From NCBI RefSeq assembly GCF_035046505.1, contig NC_089822.1, forward strand, positions 114,779,307 through 114,843,306: a DNA stretch of 64,000 bases, written 5' to 3'. Source of the stretch: Tiliqua scincoides (lineage: Eukaryota; Chordata; Lepidosauria; Squamata; Scincidae). The notes below the pieces were generated by a model. That model worked only from the letters and a program-made list of their open reading frames with translations. It had not been told where the DNA came from and made no database searches. Below, one piece after another: positions 1 through 10,368 of the stretch (position 1 is its first letter; every line of letters starts with the position of its first letter). A program made the translations under genes and the position numbers.

Positions 1-154
1 AGTGCAGCTGTGCCAATGGGGCATGAACTGCATCTTGTGGTGGGGCAGCTGTCACAGAGGCCCCCTTAAGGTATGTGAACATGTGTTCCCTTACCTTGGG
101 GCTGCATTGTGGCTGCAACAGTGCTGGAAAATTGGATAGAATTGGACCCTGAGG
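1..154. mobile_element. Harbinger-like MITE, cut by the window edge
   Basis: Right-hand part of the family seen whole at 26027, 33005, 41742 and 57872. It ends in the shared terminus AGTGCTGGAAAATTGGATAG followed by AATTGGACCC. The left terminus lies outside the window. Confidence 0.6.
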
Positions 155-764
155 CATCTATGCACTTGCACAGAGAACAACAATTGCACAGAATGCATTG
201 TAGGTTCTCTGCTGATCAAGGTGGTAAAACCAAATTTTAGAAAGTCTTCAGAGTATTTATGTTCCTCCTCCCTGCGCACTGAGACTTACCTAGGCATGCG
301 GTGGGTAAAGATACTGGACTGAGCTGAAATGGAGAAACTTAGGATTTTTCTTAAAAAGAAGTCAATTTTATGGACAATTTGAAACCATTCATGGACTTCC
401 TGCATACAAAGGGGGAAATTGGTCTAATTAATTAATTAATTAATTAATTAATTAATTAATTAATTAATTAGACCAATTTCTAGTCTAATTAGTCTAATTA
501 ATTAATTAGTCTAATTAATTAGTCTAATTAAATTAATTCAATGAATAGATAATTGATATAGAGGAAAAATCTTTTGTTGAAAATAAAATAAGGAATGGAT
601 AATTAAATAATTGATACAGAGAGGAATAGGAGAAAAGGGATTTTTAGAACAATTTGAGAAAGTATTTTAGAGATAACCAATAAATAGACTGTTTAAGATA
701 ATATGTTACAGGATTTTCAAAAGAACAAAGTAATTTCGATTTAGAACTCTGCACTTGCTACCTG
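155..764. other. Gene-free AT-rich stretch
   Basis: Apart from the palindrome and its degenerate TCTAATTAATTAG halo I see only AT-rich sequence, with no credible coding region. Confidence 0.5.
415..480. repeat. Perfect 66-bp palindrome on a TTAA microsatellite
   Basis: GAAATTGGTC at 415-424 is the exact reverse complement of GACCAATTTC at 471-480. The 46 bp between are a pure TAAT/AATT repeat that is itself self-complementary. The whole is one perfect palindrome without a spacer, followed to about 540 by degenerate copies of TCTAATTAATTAG. Confidence 0.85.
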
Positions 765-1640
765 GGATGGGCAAGTCCAGTGCAGCTTGACTCAAGTCAC
801 AAGTCCACCCCCCCCCCCGGTGACTTGACCTAACAGGGCACTTTCCGAGTTGCCCGGAGCTTTTACACGACTCAAAAAAATTCGAGTCTCGAGTCTTTTC
901 TGTTAAAAAGCCATACGTGGGAAAAAAGGGGCTGCTACCAGTGTGTGTGTGTGTGTGTGTGTGTGTGAGTGAGTGAGAGAGAGAGAGAATTCTCTTTAAA
1001 CACTTCCCTGCTGTTCCATCCCATGTAAACAGGGCAGGAGGGGGTGGGACAGATGGCGAGAGAGTGGGGACATAAGCAGCAAGAGGGAGAATGGTCACAC
1101 ACAGCAACTGCAAAGCTTACCAGGACGACCTAATCCTTTGTAGCTCTACTCAGAAGTAGTCCTGTTTGCGCCAGTTGTTCAACGAGGCTCCCTCCTCCCA
1201 AGTAACAACAGAGCCATGTGTTTGGAAAGTGTGAACGCTATGAACCACCTCCTCCCCCTCTCTGGGCTTCTCCAGCCAATCCCAAGGCAAGAACCCCCTT
1301 GGGCTCCTCCTTCTGCCCTATCTCAAGCCAAAGAAAATATCAGCCTGCCCATCCTTTGTCCAATGATCATTGGTTCTTTCAGAGATGGGCAAGAGAGTTT
1401 GCTCCCATCTCCTGTTCATTGCAAAAGCAAAATGTTCACCCTCCCTGCCTCCTGGCTGGAACTTCCCTGCTGCTCACCTGGTCTGAAGGATGGCCCCATG
1501 AGGTCTTTCACACTGCGAAAACACTAAACAAGCACACCCAGACTCGAGTCTGTATTCATGGAGTGCCAAGTCAAGGGGCCCTTAACTCGAGTGTTTTGCC
1601 AAGTCTTCTACACACATGACTCAAGTCAGCAAAAACCGTG
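765..1640. mobile_element. GACTC-rich hAT-like element, copy A (edges approximate)
   Basis: Same family as the exactly bounded copy at 20110-21105. It shares the left end (ATGGGCAAGTCC versus ATGGGCACTAG), the repeated GACTC/GAGTC motifs near both ends, and an internal block resembling AGAAGTAGTCCTG. No convincing 8-bp duplication was found, so the limits are uncertain. It contains a GT/GA microsatellite at about 941-987. Confidence 0.5.
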
Positions 1641-3675
1641 CATTTTCTCAATATCTGTTTTTATTTTTATTTCTATTTTTTGTTTTTGTTTGTTTTCGTT
1701 TTTGCCTTTTTTCTTGTCTGTCGGTTCTATGTTTTATACTTGGTAACTGTGTTATTGTCTGTTCAAGGTTTTCTGGGTTTGTGTTCGTTAATCCTGAAGT
1801 GCCCTTGGGCCAATGCAAGTCCCTTGCGCTGGCTCAGGAGTGTCCTAAAAGTGCTATCATGACGTTTTGCGCCACTTTGAGGGGAGATAGGCCAGCACAC
1901 GGATGTGCTGGCTGGCCTCCCCATGCCAACATGAGCCCCATGCCCAGTAAGCATGCATTGGCCAAGTTCAGCTGGCGCAGGGGTCTGGGAGGGCAGGAAG
2001 GAGGCGGAAGGGAGGCATTTCGGGGAGGGGGGAGTGTGGGCCACTGGCATTTCTGGGGGCGGGTGGGTAGGGAGGGGGTGCAGGGCCAGCAGTTATGTTG
2101 GATCCTGACCCCATTCCCGGGTGGCCCAGGGCAGTCCCAGGCTGCTCAAATTTGTGCCACCTCTTTAAGTGGTGCAGGTTCAAGTAGACCCATTGGGGCT
2201 GCTGTGGCTCTTCCTGGGGTAAAGGGAAAAGTTTCCCCTTGCCTCGGACCGAGCCTGAGACATCCTCAGAAAGAGAGAGACTCACCTTCACCTAGGCATG
2301 CACAGGGAAAGCACAACGTGCCTGCTTGGAAAGATACTTCATCATAAACATTAATCATATACACAGACACACCAAAACAAGCCAAAGGTAAGGCTCGTTT
2401 TCCTTGCAGCCAGAAGCGTTGAAGAAGTGGCAGTGTAATGGGGGGGCCTCTTCCCTAGCCAAAAATTCCCACTGTTCCCAACTGCTACATTTTGCAAAGT
2501 TAGGTTGCAAAGAGGCCTCAACAGGCACAGGGAGGATGATATCTTTTGTAAAGATGGTAAAGAAAGTATATTCACCATCAAACAATCACATACAATCACT
2601 CCAAGAACAACTACCTACACTCAGTCTCTCATTCTGTTCTATCTCTCCCACCTTATGTTTTCACCAACCACATTTTTAAGCTCTGCCTTTCAAGGTAATG
2701 ACGCATTTTCTGTTTAAAAGAGGCTTCCAAGATGCAAGGGGGGGTACATTGCCCCGGGTACCAGGCCTTGGGGGGGGGGTGTCAAGAGAGCTTGACACTA
2801 GTCCCCAAAATTGTAGAAACCTTGGTATTTATGAATAATACCATCATGTTATATATTATTCGACAGGTAATGACACAATGCTCCACAGCAGAGTCAGTGC
2901 ACAGGCTGGATGCAGCCTCCGCATGTCGGCGCACATCCAGCTGACTCACGAGGAGGTGCAAATGTGCTTGAAAGGATTGCGCCCTTAGATATTGAATTTT
3001 TGTGCCCTGTGTGCCAGATGCCATAGCTACACCACTGATATGGAGAAATGGTTGCAACAACAGAGCTTGGTGACAGATCACTTTGTGAGGGGGGGGAAGT
3101 TGCTGGTGCCTCCACTCACTCCACATCACAGTTGTGAGAGTCTGCTGCTCTGCCATGTCCTGTCCTCCTTCTTGGGCTGCAAAGCCACAGGGACTCTTGA
3201 GTCTGCGCCAGCAAAATAAACCTGAGAAAACTTAAGAAGCCCCATTGCAGGGCCTGCGTATTTCTTTGGAGGAAAGGGAAAGTCCCCTTTCTCTGACAAG
3301 ACCTCCAGTGGTCCAGGCAGTGCTACTGGATGCAGCGGTAGCCATTTTGGCGCTGCTGCTCTCAGCGCTGGCACTGGGGATAGATTTGGACTGCTACTCC
3401 CATTTAAGTGTGAATATGATTACAACCAAAATTGCTTTCACTCCAGTCCTATCCTTGACGTATACCAGAATCTCTCCATGTATATTGGTGTAGAAGTCTG
3501 CCACCAACAGCGGTGCCACAGACACCTGCACAATACTGCACTGTCTTAGCTCAGACCCCAGCACAACTCCAGAGAGGCCAAAACAGGGCAGAACAGGATC
3601 AAGGCAGAATATGGGTGGGACATGGGCAAGACAAGGGGGAATCCGAGCATACCACATCCCAACCTCCCTTTGGAC
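1641..3675. other. Gene-free stretch with one repeat fragment
   Basis: No supported gene. About 2770-3037 carries a fragment of the family that reads AATAATACCATCATGTTATA and ends in TAGCTACACCACTG; related pieces occur near 30280, 31200, 36010, 42050 and 57160. The rest is unassigned. Confidence 0.4.
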
Positions 3676-4151
3676 CAGCAGTTCCCAACTTTTTGAGTCG
3701 CAGAGCACTTTTCAGGAGAGAAATTAATCATGGAGCACTAGTGTTACCCTTATGCCAAAGGCACGTATGTGCATTTTTGGCTGTTTCTATCTGTATTTTT
3801 CAAGTTGTTAGTTGATATTGTATCATATATAGCACAAATTATTTTTCAAATTCTAAATAGCTTAAATATTGATCTAAACTTAATTTTTCCTCATTAAAAG
3901 TCATTAAAAATTGGAACTTTAAATTTCTTTTTCTCAAAACATCAATTTTGCACGTACATGTCTCTACTTAAGGGCAATGATATTTTCACCTAGCACTTAC
4001 ATAGGGACTGAACTAAACAGCAGTATTGACTACAGAAGGTTTGTAAGCATTTGGGTATGTTAAAACATCAAGTTTTAATTAATTCAAAGTGTTATTTTAT
4101 CCACTAATTTCAGAGAAATAAGGAACTTAAGTAATTACATAAATAAAAACA

Positions 4152-5537
4152 GGAGGTCTGGTCTAGAGGGTAGAGCCTCCATTTGCCTGAAGATAACATC
4201 CACAAGGTCGCCGGTTCGAGGCCACTGGCACCGTGCGACCTTGAAGCAGCTGACAAGCTGAGCTGAGCTATTCCATCTGCTCTGAGCGTGGGAAGATAGA
4301 GGCCAGAATGTGAAGCCAGATCAGAAAGAAACACCTGAATTGATGAGGGTTGAGCAGTGAAGTGGCTAAGTTTGCAGACGACACCAAACTTTTCCGAGTG
4401 GTAAAGACCAGAAGTGATTGTGAGGAGCTCCAGAAGGATCTCTCCAGACTGGCAGAATGGGCAGCAAAATGGCAGATGCGCTTCAATGTCAGTAAGTGTA
4501 AAGTCATGCACATTGGGGCAAAAAATCTAAACTTTAGATATAGGCTGATGGGTTCTGAGCTGTCTGTGACAGATCAGGAGAGAGATCATGGAGTGGTGGT
4601 GGACAGGTTGATGAAAGTGTCGACCCAATGTGCGGCGGCAGTGAAGAAGGCCAATTCTATGCTTGGGATCATTAGGAAGGGTATTGAGAACAAAACGGCT
4701 AGTATTATAATGCCGTTGTACAAATCTATGGTAAGGCCACACCTGGAGTATTGTGTCCAGTTCTGGTCGCCGCATCTCAAAAAGGACAGAGTGGAAATGG
4801 AAAAGGTGCAAAAGAGAGCGACTAAGATGATTACGGGGCTGGGGCACCTTCCTTATGAGGAAAGGCTACGGCGTTTGGGCCTCTTCAGCCTAGAAAAGAG
4901 ACGCTTGAGGGGGGACATGATTGAGACATACAAAATTATGCAGGGAATGGACAGAGTGGATAGGGGGATGCTCTTTACACTCTCACATAACCCCAGAACC
5001 AGGGGACATCCACTAAAATTGAGTGTTGGGCGGGTTAGGACAGACAAAAGAAAATATTTCTTTACTCAGCGTGTGGTTAACTCCTTGCCACAGGATGTGG
5101 TGCTGGCGTCTAGCCTAGATGCCTTTAAAAGGGGATTGGACAAGTTTCTGGAGGAAAAATCCATTATGGGGTACAAGCCATGATGTGTATGCGCAACCTC
5201 CTGATTTTAGAAATGGGTTAAGTCAGAATGCCAGATGCAAGGGAGGGCACCAGGATGAGGTCTCTTGTTATCTGGTGTGCTCCCTGGGGCATTTGGTGGG
5301 CCGCTGTGTGATACAGGAAGCTGGACTAGATGGGCCTATGGCCTGATCCAGTGGGGCTGTTCTTATGTTCTTATGTTCTTATGAATTGTTGTGGCTCTTG
5401 AAAAATAGAGCCTTCTTTCAATTGTAAAAATCCCTACGGGGATTTAAATAAGCCTGCCTATGTAAACCGCCTTGAATAAAGTCTTGAATAAAGACCAAGA
5501 AAGGCGGTATATAAATACCTGTATTATTATTTATTAT
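4152..5537 (+). mobile_element. tRNA-headed SINE with BovB-type tail, interrupted by CR1
   Basis: The left part, 4152-4345, has polymerase III box-like motifs (GTCTAGAGGGTAGAGCC and GGTTCGAGGCC). The right part, 5384-5537, ends with GTAAACCGCCTTGA and AAGGCGGTATATAAAT and an ATT-rich tail, as in Sauria-type SINEs mobilised by BovB. The direct repeat TAAAAACA flanks it (4144-4151 and 5538-5545). A CR1 sits in its middle. Confidence 0.7.
4346..5383 (+). mobile_element. 5'-truncated CR1 LINE with part of the reverse transcriptase
   Basis: An open frame at about 4353-5183 encodes the end of a CR1-group reverse transcriptase. It starts just before the catalytic FADDTKL motif and runs through QMRFNVSKCKVMHIG, YKSMVRPHLEYC and the terminal FLEEKSIMGYKP. 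Compared with the copy at 33762-34919 it lacks a few residues near the end (VVNSLPQ against VVGLWNALPQ). The 3' end is three TTCTTATG units, the CR1 hallmark. Near-identical AATTGATG and AATTGTTG flank it (4338-4345 and 5384-5391). Severely truncated, so not mobile. Confidence 0.9.
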
Positions 5538-5856
5538 TAAAAACATAAAGTCAAATATTTGAGAACAAATTCAAAGCAGGTATTGTAAATTCACAATATG
5601 TTACACAATATTGATATGGTATTTAAAGCCATTTTTACATTTGCAAAACCAAAAATGTCACTTGGCATCAAAAAGAATGATAAAGCATAGCCCAATAATG
5701 CTACAATAAAGCATAGCATTTTGAGATCTTGTCACATTTATTTTTTTTATTTTATTTCCAATGTCTTCACGGAGCATCAAGTGCTCCGCAGAGTACAGTT
5801 TGGGAACCACTGCTTTGGACAATAGGCACAACCCAGATGCCAGAAATATGCTATAC

Positions 5857-6319
5857 CGGGGTGCCCGAACCCCGGCCCTGGGGCCACATGCAGCCCTCGA
5901 GGCTTCCCAATGTGGCCCTCAGGGAGCCCCCAGTCTCCAATGAGCCTCCGGCCCTCTGGAGATTTGTTGGAGCCCGCACTGGCCTGATGCAACTGCTCTC
6001 AGCGTGAGGGCAACTGTTTGACTTCTCGCATGAGCTGTGGGATGAGGGCTCCTTTCACTACTTGCTGTTTCATGTCTGTGATGCAGCGGAGGCAGAAAAG
6101 GAAAGGCCAGCCTTGCTTTGTGCAAAGCCTTTTATATGCCTTGAGCTATTGCCAGACCTTCATTCATTCATATAAGTTCATCTTTAATATATTCATTTAT
6201 GTAAACTTATGTAAATGTATTCAAATTTTAAATGTAAATTAATTCTTTTTTTCCCCGGCCCTTGAAACAGTGTCAGAGAGATGATGTGACCCTTCAGCCA
6301 AAAACTTTGGACACCCCTG
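5857..6319. mobile_element. hAT-like MITE, family GGGGTGCCC, copy 1
   Basis: Starts CGGGGTGCCCGAACC, ends TTTGGACACCCCTG, and is flanked by a perfect TGCTATAC duplication (5849-5856 and 6320-6327). 463 bp, no coding capacity. Full-length relatives at 6966-7429 and 47146-47593. Confidence 0.85.
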
Positions 6320-6965
6320 TGCTATACCAAGAACAAATGTAGCATAGGTGGGAGTAAGCTCATAGGGAACAATGGGGAAATGAGAAACGCCAGGAAGCTC
6401 ATCTCCTGCTCTCCTGCCCTACTCACCTCCCTAGGAGCATAGGACTACATTTTGCAGCCAATCACAGCACTTCAGCTCCAGCATATACTTGCCAGAGAGA
6501 CTACCGCTCAGATGAGACAATATGTGACACAGAGCTATAACTCTCTGGTCTCTCCAAGGGGAACTCTGAGTATGGGAAACATGGTGAAAGGGCACTTGGT
6601 ATACAAAGGAGACTTTGCACAATCCTGTCCCACACAATACGTGTGGCAGGGTATAAAATTAACATTTGTCTTCTCAGAATATTTACTGCAGTTTTTCTGA
6701 CTGAGGATAATTCCACACACAAACCCTTAACTGGAACTTCTACCTTACTATCTATCAGGGGAGGAAGCCCAATGCACCCCACATAGGTAAGCAAAGGGGA
6801 GAATACCATACCACAATGCATTGATGCTGCATCACTGTCTCATGTTTCTACCCTCCCTTCTGACCCCACAGGATTATCACATGAGTTTCTGCTATCAACT
6901 GTGTTGCCTTACCATCCCTTCCTATTGCAACAGCTAAAAGCTTGGTATGTCTGCGCTCTCTAGGT

Positions 6966-7429
6966 CAGGGGTGCCCAAACCCCAGCCCTGGGGCCACTTG
7001 CGGCCATTGTGGTCTCTCAATGCAGCCCTCAGGGAGCCTCCAGTCTCCAATGAGCCTCTGGCCCTCCAGAGATTTGTTGAAGCCCACACTGGCCTGACAC
7101 ATCTGCTCTCAGCATGAGGGCAACTGTTTGACCTCTCGCGTGAGCTGTGGGATGAGGGCTCCCGCCACTGCTTGTTGTTTCATGTCTGTGTTGCAGTAGT
7201 GGCAGCAAAGGAAAGGCCAGCCTTGCTTTGTGCAAGGCCTTTTATAGGCCTTGAGCTATTGCAAGACCTTCATTCATTCATATAAGTTCATCTTGAATAT
7301 ATTCATTTATGTAAACATATGTAAATTTATTCAAATTTTTAATGTAAGTTAATTCTTTTTCCTCCTGGCTCCCGACACAGTGTCAGAGAGATGATATGGC
7401 CTTCCTGCCAAAAACTTTAGACACCCCTG
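6966..7429. mobile_element. hAT-like MITE, family GGGGTGCCC, copy 2
   Basis: Termini CAGGGGTGCCCAAAC and TTTAGACACCCCTG; flanks CTCTAGGT and TTCTAGGT match at 7 of 8. 464 bp, colinear with copy 1 throughout and in the same orientation about 650 bp away. Different target duplications show two independent insertions, not a tandem duplication. Confidence 0.85.
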
Positions 7430-8091
7430 TTCTAGGTGAATGCCACAGACTCCATCCATTTGCACTGCTGACCAAACACTCATCTGAATCCCATTTATTT
7501 GTCCCACTGCCACAGAGGGCTGAATTCCCCTCTGCAGAGTTCCACTGTGAGTCCCTCACCCATGAGAGGGAAAAGGAATGTCCCAAGCCAATGGGACTGC
7601 TCTTGCCCCTTACAGGGCATCACTGCATGCATACCCTGGTGGCACCACTCTCCCTCACACAGAGGACAGATGTGACTGATGCTGTTATAAATTCCCTGTT
7701 ACTCTATCTGTGTTTCTCCTTGCTTCCCACAGACAGCTGACCCCACAGGTGAAGACTCTGTGCAGACCCCAAGGGAAGCCTACAGCCTGCCTGCCCTCAG
7801 TAATCAGTGGAAGCCCAGCTACTACTCAGCGAGATTGCCAGCCTACTCCTTTCAGGCAAGCCCCTGTGGATTTGCAGATTCCATGACAAGCAGTGAACCA
7901 ACTGGTGCAACCAGGCCTCACTGGCACCTGTGACTTCACTGTCAGATAACTTGCAATGGCACAACAGCCCTGCTGGGAGGAGATGGTAACCCCACTTGTG
8001 TGTTTCTTTTTCAGATGCTGCCTATCACTGATACAGTTCAAGAAGAACTGTGGGTGGACTACTTTTGTTGTCTCCTTGTTAGCAGACAGAG
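7430..8091. other. Gene-free stretch
   Basis: I see no gene and no recognisable repeat here beyond unassigned single-copy-looking sequence. Confidence 0.35.
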
Positions 8092-8806
8092 CAGGGCCTC
8101 TGAGAGGAATTTCACCAGGGGGTACAAAGTTTCTTTGGGGCCCCTTTGCAAAGAGGGAGGGGGCAAAAGAGCAGGGGGTGATGATGGAGACAGGCAGAAT
8201 GGGGTAGGAGGGGACAAAACAAGGGGAGGGAGGGTGGTGACAACTGGAATCGTCTTTGGAGCCCAGGTTCACCATTTTTCCAGATGCGGAACCCAAGTCT
8301 ACCTGCCTGCATGGCAATAGCAGCTTGATACAGTAAAATGGAAAACCAAAAGCACTCCTAAGTCTCTCTAAAATCTTTTAAATATAAAAAAATAACTGCA
8401 GAAAATCAGCACTTAGGTTCACACTAGAATGGAAAGTGTCCTGTTTGCACCAAAACATACTTCTGTAGCAGCTGTAGCCCCGCAGCTGTGTCCCTGAGCT
8501 CCTATACGCTCCTTCATGGCAAGCAGATCTACACACCAAAGAGCTACTGTAGCAGGCCAGTTTCCTCCCAGATTCGACACTGTATTAAGGCATATCATGT
8601 ATGCATTCCTTGGCCCAGCACATATGGCTTTTGTTAGCAGCCACAGCCATGCATCTAGCATCCCACACGGGCAGCAAGTCCAGGTGAGACAGGAAAATGT
8701 AAGATCCCAGGAAATTTCTGGACCCTGTTCTTTGGTTCCTGGGCCCCCTTTTTGACCCTGAGCCTGGGTACAGATTACCCCCTTTACCCCCCTCTCAAGG
8801 GCCCTG
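8092..8806. mobile_element. Possible hAT-like element with GGGCC ends
   Basis: Starts CAGGGCCTCTGAGAGG and ends CCTCTCAAGGGCCCTG, an imperfect inverted pair. The flanks AGACAGAG and AGATAGGG match at 6 of 8. Fragments of the same family appear near 36675-36990 (AGCAGGGCCTCTGAGAGG and GATCCCAGGAAATTTTC). Confidence 0.5.
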
Positions 8807-10363
8807 AGATAGGGATCTCTTCTTCAGACCTGAGTGTTAGGCCAGCTGGCCTCAGGCTGGGACTGTGCAGCAGGGAAGGGCCTCTCTGCTCTCAGGGTGT
8901 GCACCATCCTCACTCCATGACTCCTTGGCCTCCAAGGGGTGTGTTTGTGCTCCCCTATGGTTATGGGCCCCTGTTCTCTGCTGCCATTGGTCAATGAGAT
9001 AAACTTTAATGGGGAAGGGAGCATACTGACAGCCATGCTGGCAGGTGTCAGCAATGAGGCCATGGGCAGGGACGTGTGGGTGTGGTTAGATGGAGGCACT
9101 GCGTGTCATACCAGCCCAATGTCCCATGCAGTGCTTCCTCTATACATCTGTGAGATAGTCTCCCAGCCAAGTGTGTGTATATGTGCTGATGCAAGGTGTC
9201 AAACGGTGCTCTTCATCTCCTACTGTGATAAAGGGGCAGCTTTGTGAAGTAGCCAATGTGGGGTCTAGACTTGCCTCCCCCTTTTTTTGTTCCTTTCATG
9301 GGTGTTCCTGGCCAGTCATGTGAAAGCTGAATACTTTGCTGGGTGAAGCAGACCGCTTGGCTGGGCTTAAACCCCTTTTGCTTGGCCCCCGGCCTGCATC
9401 TTTGTAGAGTGTGGTGCCAGCATCCTGCTTTGCCTGAGTGCTGTTGTGCCTCCCCTGTGATTCATCCCAGTGCCTCCCCTGGCCAAAGCATTCCTTCTAG
9501 CTGGTGAATGTCCCCACTGGGACACAAACTCTTGCCACTGAGTGGCTTGTGAATTTGTTTCCAATGGCTGCCCTGTTTTGAAAGAGCTGTCTGTCTTTCT
9601 ACCCTTGTTCTGCTCTGCTTGGAAAGGTATTCCTTGGACATGTGTATTTGTGTGAGAGGGTGAAAGTGACCTGAACTCTGGCTGTGGGAATTCCTAACTG
9701 TACTTAGCTTTTGCCTTTTTGCTGCTGATGCTGCAATAGCTCCTGTGGGGATGGGGCATCCTTCTCTCATGTCGTGTGTGTGTGTAGGATGTTCTTGGGG
9801 CCTCTCTCCATCATTGACAGTGCTGCCTGTTATGCTGTTGCTCATTCCTAGTGGCTGGTGGGGTGAGCATATTCCTAGTGATGGCCACTCATTGGCCCCA
9901 AGTGCTCCCCCTGCTCTGTTTTCATTCTCTCATCGCTGGGTGGCTGTGATGATTGGCCCCTTGGATGTCACACCAATTATTATGCTGACATCACATCTAT
10001 GACTCTCTGGTGTGGTGTTGCCTGGGCAGGCTTGGGATATGATGGACATTGCGCTGGCCTCAGTGCACCATCAGTGTGGCATTCAAACAGAGTTGGGCTG
10101 TTTGTTTCTTCAGAGAAAAGTAGAATAGCAATCTCTAATATTAATCATTTAAGATTAAATATATTTAAGAACAAATATTTAAGAACAAAAATTAAGAGAG
10201 AAGATAGGAGAAAACATTAGTTTTTAGAAAACATTAGAAGATAGGAGAAAACAAGAGCTCTCATTAGTAGGTGGGCTGTTGCTTTATGCTACATGGCACA
10301 CTAGGCCAGAGGAGACTGCATTTCACAAATAGTCCTGTGATGTGCATATCTATCTCTATGCAG
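8807..10363. other. Gene-free region upstream of TEX28
   Basis: No coding region is supported. A TEX28 promoter and 5' non-coding exon should lie here, because the first coding exon begins after an acceptor. I cannot place them. TKTL1, the mammalian neighbour on this side, is not seen. Confidence 0.35.
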
Positions 10364-10368
10364 CACCC

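Larger units (their letters stand above)
3676..5812. mobile_element. hAT-like element with exact 8-bp target duplication, hosting a SINE and a CR1
   Basis: Termini CAGCAGTTCCCAAC and GTTTGGGAACCACTG are imperfect inverted repeats. They are flanked on both sides by CTTTGGAC (3668-3675 and 5813-5820), the 8-bp duplication expected of hAT transposons. Its own sequence is 3676-4143 and 5546-5812; the remainder is a SINE split by a CR1. No transposase is visible, so it is non-autonomous. Confidence 0.85.

Noticed and set aside
1616-2347. 243-codon open frame
   Set aside because: Low-complexity Phe-rich start from a T-rich tract, no ATG-supported product and no homology I recognise.
4199-4225. tRNA gene (GGTTCGAGGCC box B)
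   Set aside because: It belongs to the tRNA-derived head of the SINE at 4152; no cloverleaf acceptor stem closes around it.
1-10300. TKTL1 on the minus strand beside TEX28
   Set aside because: Expected from mammalian synteny, but no transketolase-like exon is visible in any minus-strand frame of this part.
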